DNA of 40,881 nt from NCBI GenBank assembly GCA_004335635.1, contig QAXH01002984.1:2821-43701 (forward strand), given 5' to 3'. This DNA comes from Chloromonas sp. AAM2. Lineage: Eukaryota; Chlorophyta; Chlorophyceae; Chlamydomonadales; Chlamydomonadaceae. Below the pieces are notes generated by a model. That model saw nothing but the letters and a program-made list of their open reading frames with translations. It made no database searches and had not been told where the DNA came from. This document shows positions 38,501-40,881 of this stretch, piece after piece; the stretch's first letter is position 1, and each line of letters begins with the position of its first letter. The position numbers and the translations under genes are program-made.

Positions 38501-40881
38501 CTTTGTGGAGTCAGCGAACTGGGCAGCGGTCATCAGGCGGTCGGCAGGCCGGCACACCTTGCTGCAAGCCTTGCTGGTAAACTGCAAGGCAAAGAAAGGC
38601 ACGCACGGGCATAAGCATGGGACAGCAGAAACGAAGGATGAGTCAAGATAGTGGGAGGCAGAGTTGCGGAACTGCTGTTTTGTTGAATTATCAGTCGGTA
38701 TTCATCGCTTCCTACGGCTGCGCGCCACTTACCATGGCGCCACTTCCACTTGTATCATCGCAAGTGGTGATCCGGCAACTAGCCAAGGTGGATGCATCAG
38801 CGCAGGTCTCGCCGACAACGGTGCAGTCCGTGTCATTCATGCACTGTTTGATGGCTTTACTGCTGATCGCCAGAAGTTCCAGCACGTCGGGTGCCTGGCA
38901 AGGGCTGATGCACTTGCCGACGGGGAACGACATGTCCTGTCCGGTCACGGCATCGCACACGTATGAGGCGGTGAATGTGCCATAGTCGCAGATAGTCTTG
39001 ACATTGTTGAGACGGCAGTCAGCATTGGAAATGCAGGTCTCGTTCGCAGTCAGCTGCACGGTGGTAGCACCCAGGACCGCGCTGGCACCGGTGCCGTCCA
39101 AGGTGCTGCGGGGCAGGACAGGCAGCAAAAGCGTCACGTTCAAACGTTTCCAGAGCGGAGTGTCGCCACTCCTTATTGCCAGTCTTTCACAAAAATGATT
39201 GTGATTGTCCAGAGCATCACCCAGCTACTGCATAGACGGTGTCCTGCCAGATCCTTGGCCATTGAGCTGTCACGGTATTGAACTGTAACCGACAAACGTA
39301 CGTAACCTTGATAATGATATGTCGGTAATGGTGAGCTGCTTCATGCCATGGCCAATGCATGGTCTGAGTGAGGTGAGACGTCACATGGCTTACCAGAAGT
39401 TACCAGAGGTCTTAGCGTAGCTTGGGGCAAGCTGTGCAGCGGTCGAGTTCGTGGTCCACTCGCAAGAAGCATTGCAGGACTTGACGTCGTCGACAGCGAC
39501 TCCGTTGAAGGTGAGGCTGTACGTGCTCCATGCCTGGGACAGGCCCGAGCCGCTGTGCAGGGCGGCGCATCCCTCGTCGGCATCGCACATGCCCAGAGCC
39601 GAGCAGATGGCTCCGGCGCGCTGAACCATCTGGTACTGTGGGCAGGGCAAGACAGCAAGCACAGGTTTGAGAGCAGGTTCGTGAACAATGACTGCAGCTC
39701 TTACTGCTAAAAGGACTTAAAGGCCTGCTCTCAAGTTAGCATAACAACAATGAGCCAAAGTTAAGCCACGAAAGTCACAGGTCCAAACGTTCAAGTCAAG
39801 CATGCACGACTTTGCCAATCCCAATCAAACAACCAATTGAACAACCAATCAAATCCAAATCGAACATTTCCAATCGAACAACCAAACCCAATCGATACGG
39901 CACTGCCAACTAGCTTTTTGGACAGTAACTACTAAGTTGCGAACTCACGTTGTATGACAGCAGGATGGCCCCGGATGCAAAGTCGCACTGGGGCTGCTCA
40001 AGCTCGGCGCTGCCCATGGCGAACGATGCGCAGGCGCTGTCGAACGTCTGCTTGACCAGTTTAGCGTCCAGGTTGTTCTGGTTGATGAACTTGGATGAGA
40101 CCTGGCGGTAGAAGAAAACCTGGCAGTAGTCGCACATCTCGCAATCGCCGGAGCACAGCGGCTTGGTGCGGCATGTGGGGTCGGACTTGCAGCTGCTTCC
40201 GTCGAGCGCCGCGCAGCGGTGGTTCAAGGGCAGCAGTTCGCAAGTGGTGAGGCCGGTGAAAAGGTCCAAGCCAGGAGTGCAAAAACCGTCCATCTGGCAG
40301 TTGGCGGCAGTGCGGTTCTTGCAAGCTGCGCGGCACCAAACAAGATCACGACAACGTTATAGCTTTGTTCAACGAGACGAAGAGCTAGCAGTCATGCCGG
40401 GTATACCTGCACTACACATCGTCAAACCAGCAACAGTCACTGTTGTGAACTCAAAATGTAAGATTTACTGGCAAAGGGTATAGGGTCATAACTGCGCAGG
40501 GATACTTGACAGAGCAACCAAGTCCCACTTACGATCTTGGGCGGGGATGCACATGGCGTGGGAGTTGCAACCTGAAGCGGCGCACTGCCCGGCACCCTCA
40601 ATGGTGCAGCAGATGTCATCCCTGCTGATGCACACCGAATCCGCGGGTGCCTGGCCTGGAGCGTTGGGAAAGGCAGGGGCGTTGGGCGCGGCAAATGGTG
40701 GTGCAGGCGAGGGTGATGGTGGTGGTGATGGTGATGGTGGACGTGGTGGCCTAGGTGAGGGTGATGGGGAAAGAACGGGGAAGGGTGGCAGAGGGTTGGG
40801 AGCGTTGGGTGCCGTGGGGAAGTTGGTAATGAAGGGGGGGAAGTTGGGCAGGGGAGGTGGCCTGGGTGGTGGGGATGGTGG
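32553..40881 (-). CDS. Large REJ-like, saposin-like type I membrane glycoprotein (5' end outside window)
   Basis: Fifteen exons chain in phase: 40881-40533, 40325-39949, 39635-39394, 39105-38733, 38581-38378, 38261-38147, 37961-37706, 37485-36615, 36436-36258, 36057-35923, 35738-35597, 35344-35111, 34905-33487, 33281-33045, 32807-32553; 1795 aa here, N-terminus missing. Residues 1 to about 85 are Pro/Ser-rich (PSPSPPPSPSPAPPP), as in algal wall glycoproteins. A Cys-rich part follows; CDYCQVFF to ICSALGMC (Cys181, 184, 215, 230, 253, 259) has the six-Cys spacing of a saposin B fold. From about 555 to 1500 the sequence resembles REJ domains (MRFAWSCVREDQPLL, SVYSTIVVTVTKGTGA). A second Pro-rich hinge (PPAPPPPPPAKF) lies near 1610. 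One membrane helix (about 1752-1777, GVGLGIGLGFLAVIAVLG) precedes a short basic tail (MRRKRQ). Many NxS/T sites. Likely a surface adhesion or wall protein; ligand unknown. Confidence 0.88.
39815..39895. repeat. Imperfect CAATCGAACAACCA-type repeat in an intron
   Basis: Variants of CAATCAAACAACCAA, CAATTGAACAACCAA and CAATCGAACAACCAAA recur through the intron between exons 40325-39949 and 39635-39394 of the surface-protein gene. It is A/C-rich and unlike the flanking exons. Confidence 0.75.
40640..40881 (-). repeat. Proline/serine-rich coding repeat at window edge
   Basis: On the plus strand GGTGATGGTGGTGGTGATGG-type units; on the coding strand Ser-Pro and Pro-Pro runs, which are contiguous-hydroxyproline glycosylation modules in green-algal wall proteins. 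The tract runs off the right edge, so its full length is unknown. Confidence 0.85.

Overview
This looks like nuclear DNA of a chlorophyte green alga, probably trebouxiophyte-like or chlorophycean. The reasons are a plastid thylakoid-lumen photosystem II assembly factor with a twin-arginine signal, intron-dense genes with short GT-AG and occasional GC-AG introns, a plant-style RTF2 with an N-terminal ubiquitin-like domain, a Ser-Pro/hydroxyproline-type extracellular glycoprotein, and TGTAA-like poly(A) signals. No rRNA, tRNA, CRISPR array or intact transposon was recognised. All gene models are hand-spliced from translated segments by matching reading phase across introns. Assignments rest on remembered family features, not on searches.

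Layout. 1-189: 27-bp tandem repeat. 492-1251 (-): 3' exons of a small basic protein of unknown function. 1598-6013 (+): HCF136/Ycf48 (9 exons, 409 aa). 6014-10337: gene-poor region with dispersed and tandem repeats. 10338-15458 (-): coiled-coil protein gene, possibly extending 5' to about 16425. 16906-25289 (-): DNA polymerase eta, POLH (15 exons, about 1012 aa). 25290-25572: 283-bp bidirectional promoter. 25573-30844 (+): RTF2 with an N-terminal ubiquitin-like domain ending in LRGG (5 exons, 404 aa). 30845-32552: convergent 3' intergenic region. 32553-40881 (-): 15 exons (1795 aa in window, 5' end cut off) of a large cell-surface protein with Pro-rich, saposin-like and REJ-like regions and one membrane span.

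Functional links. POLH (translesion synthesis at stalled forks) and RTF2 (a stalled-fork/replisome and splicing-associated factor) share one short divergent promoter, so co-expression under replication stress is a reasonable inference. HCF136 and the surface glycoprotein are unrelated housekeeping and surface genes.

The most unusual signal is a recurrent pattern in at least three genes (coiled-coil gene, POLH, probably RTF2). Degenerate partial copies ('echoes') of the 3' end of an exon, with its splice donor and some following intron, lie roughly 80-300 bp downstream in the adjacent intron.
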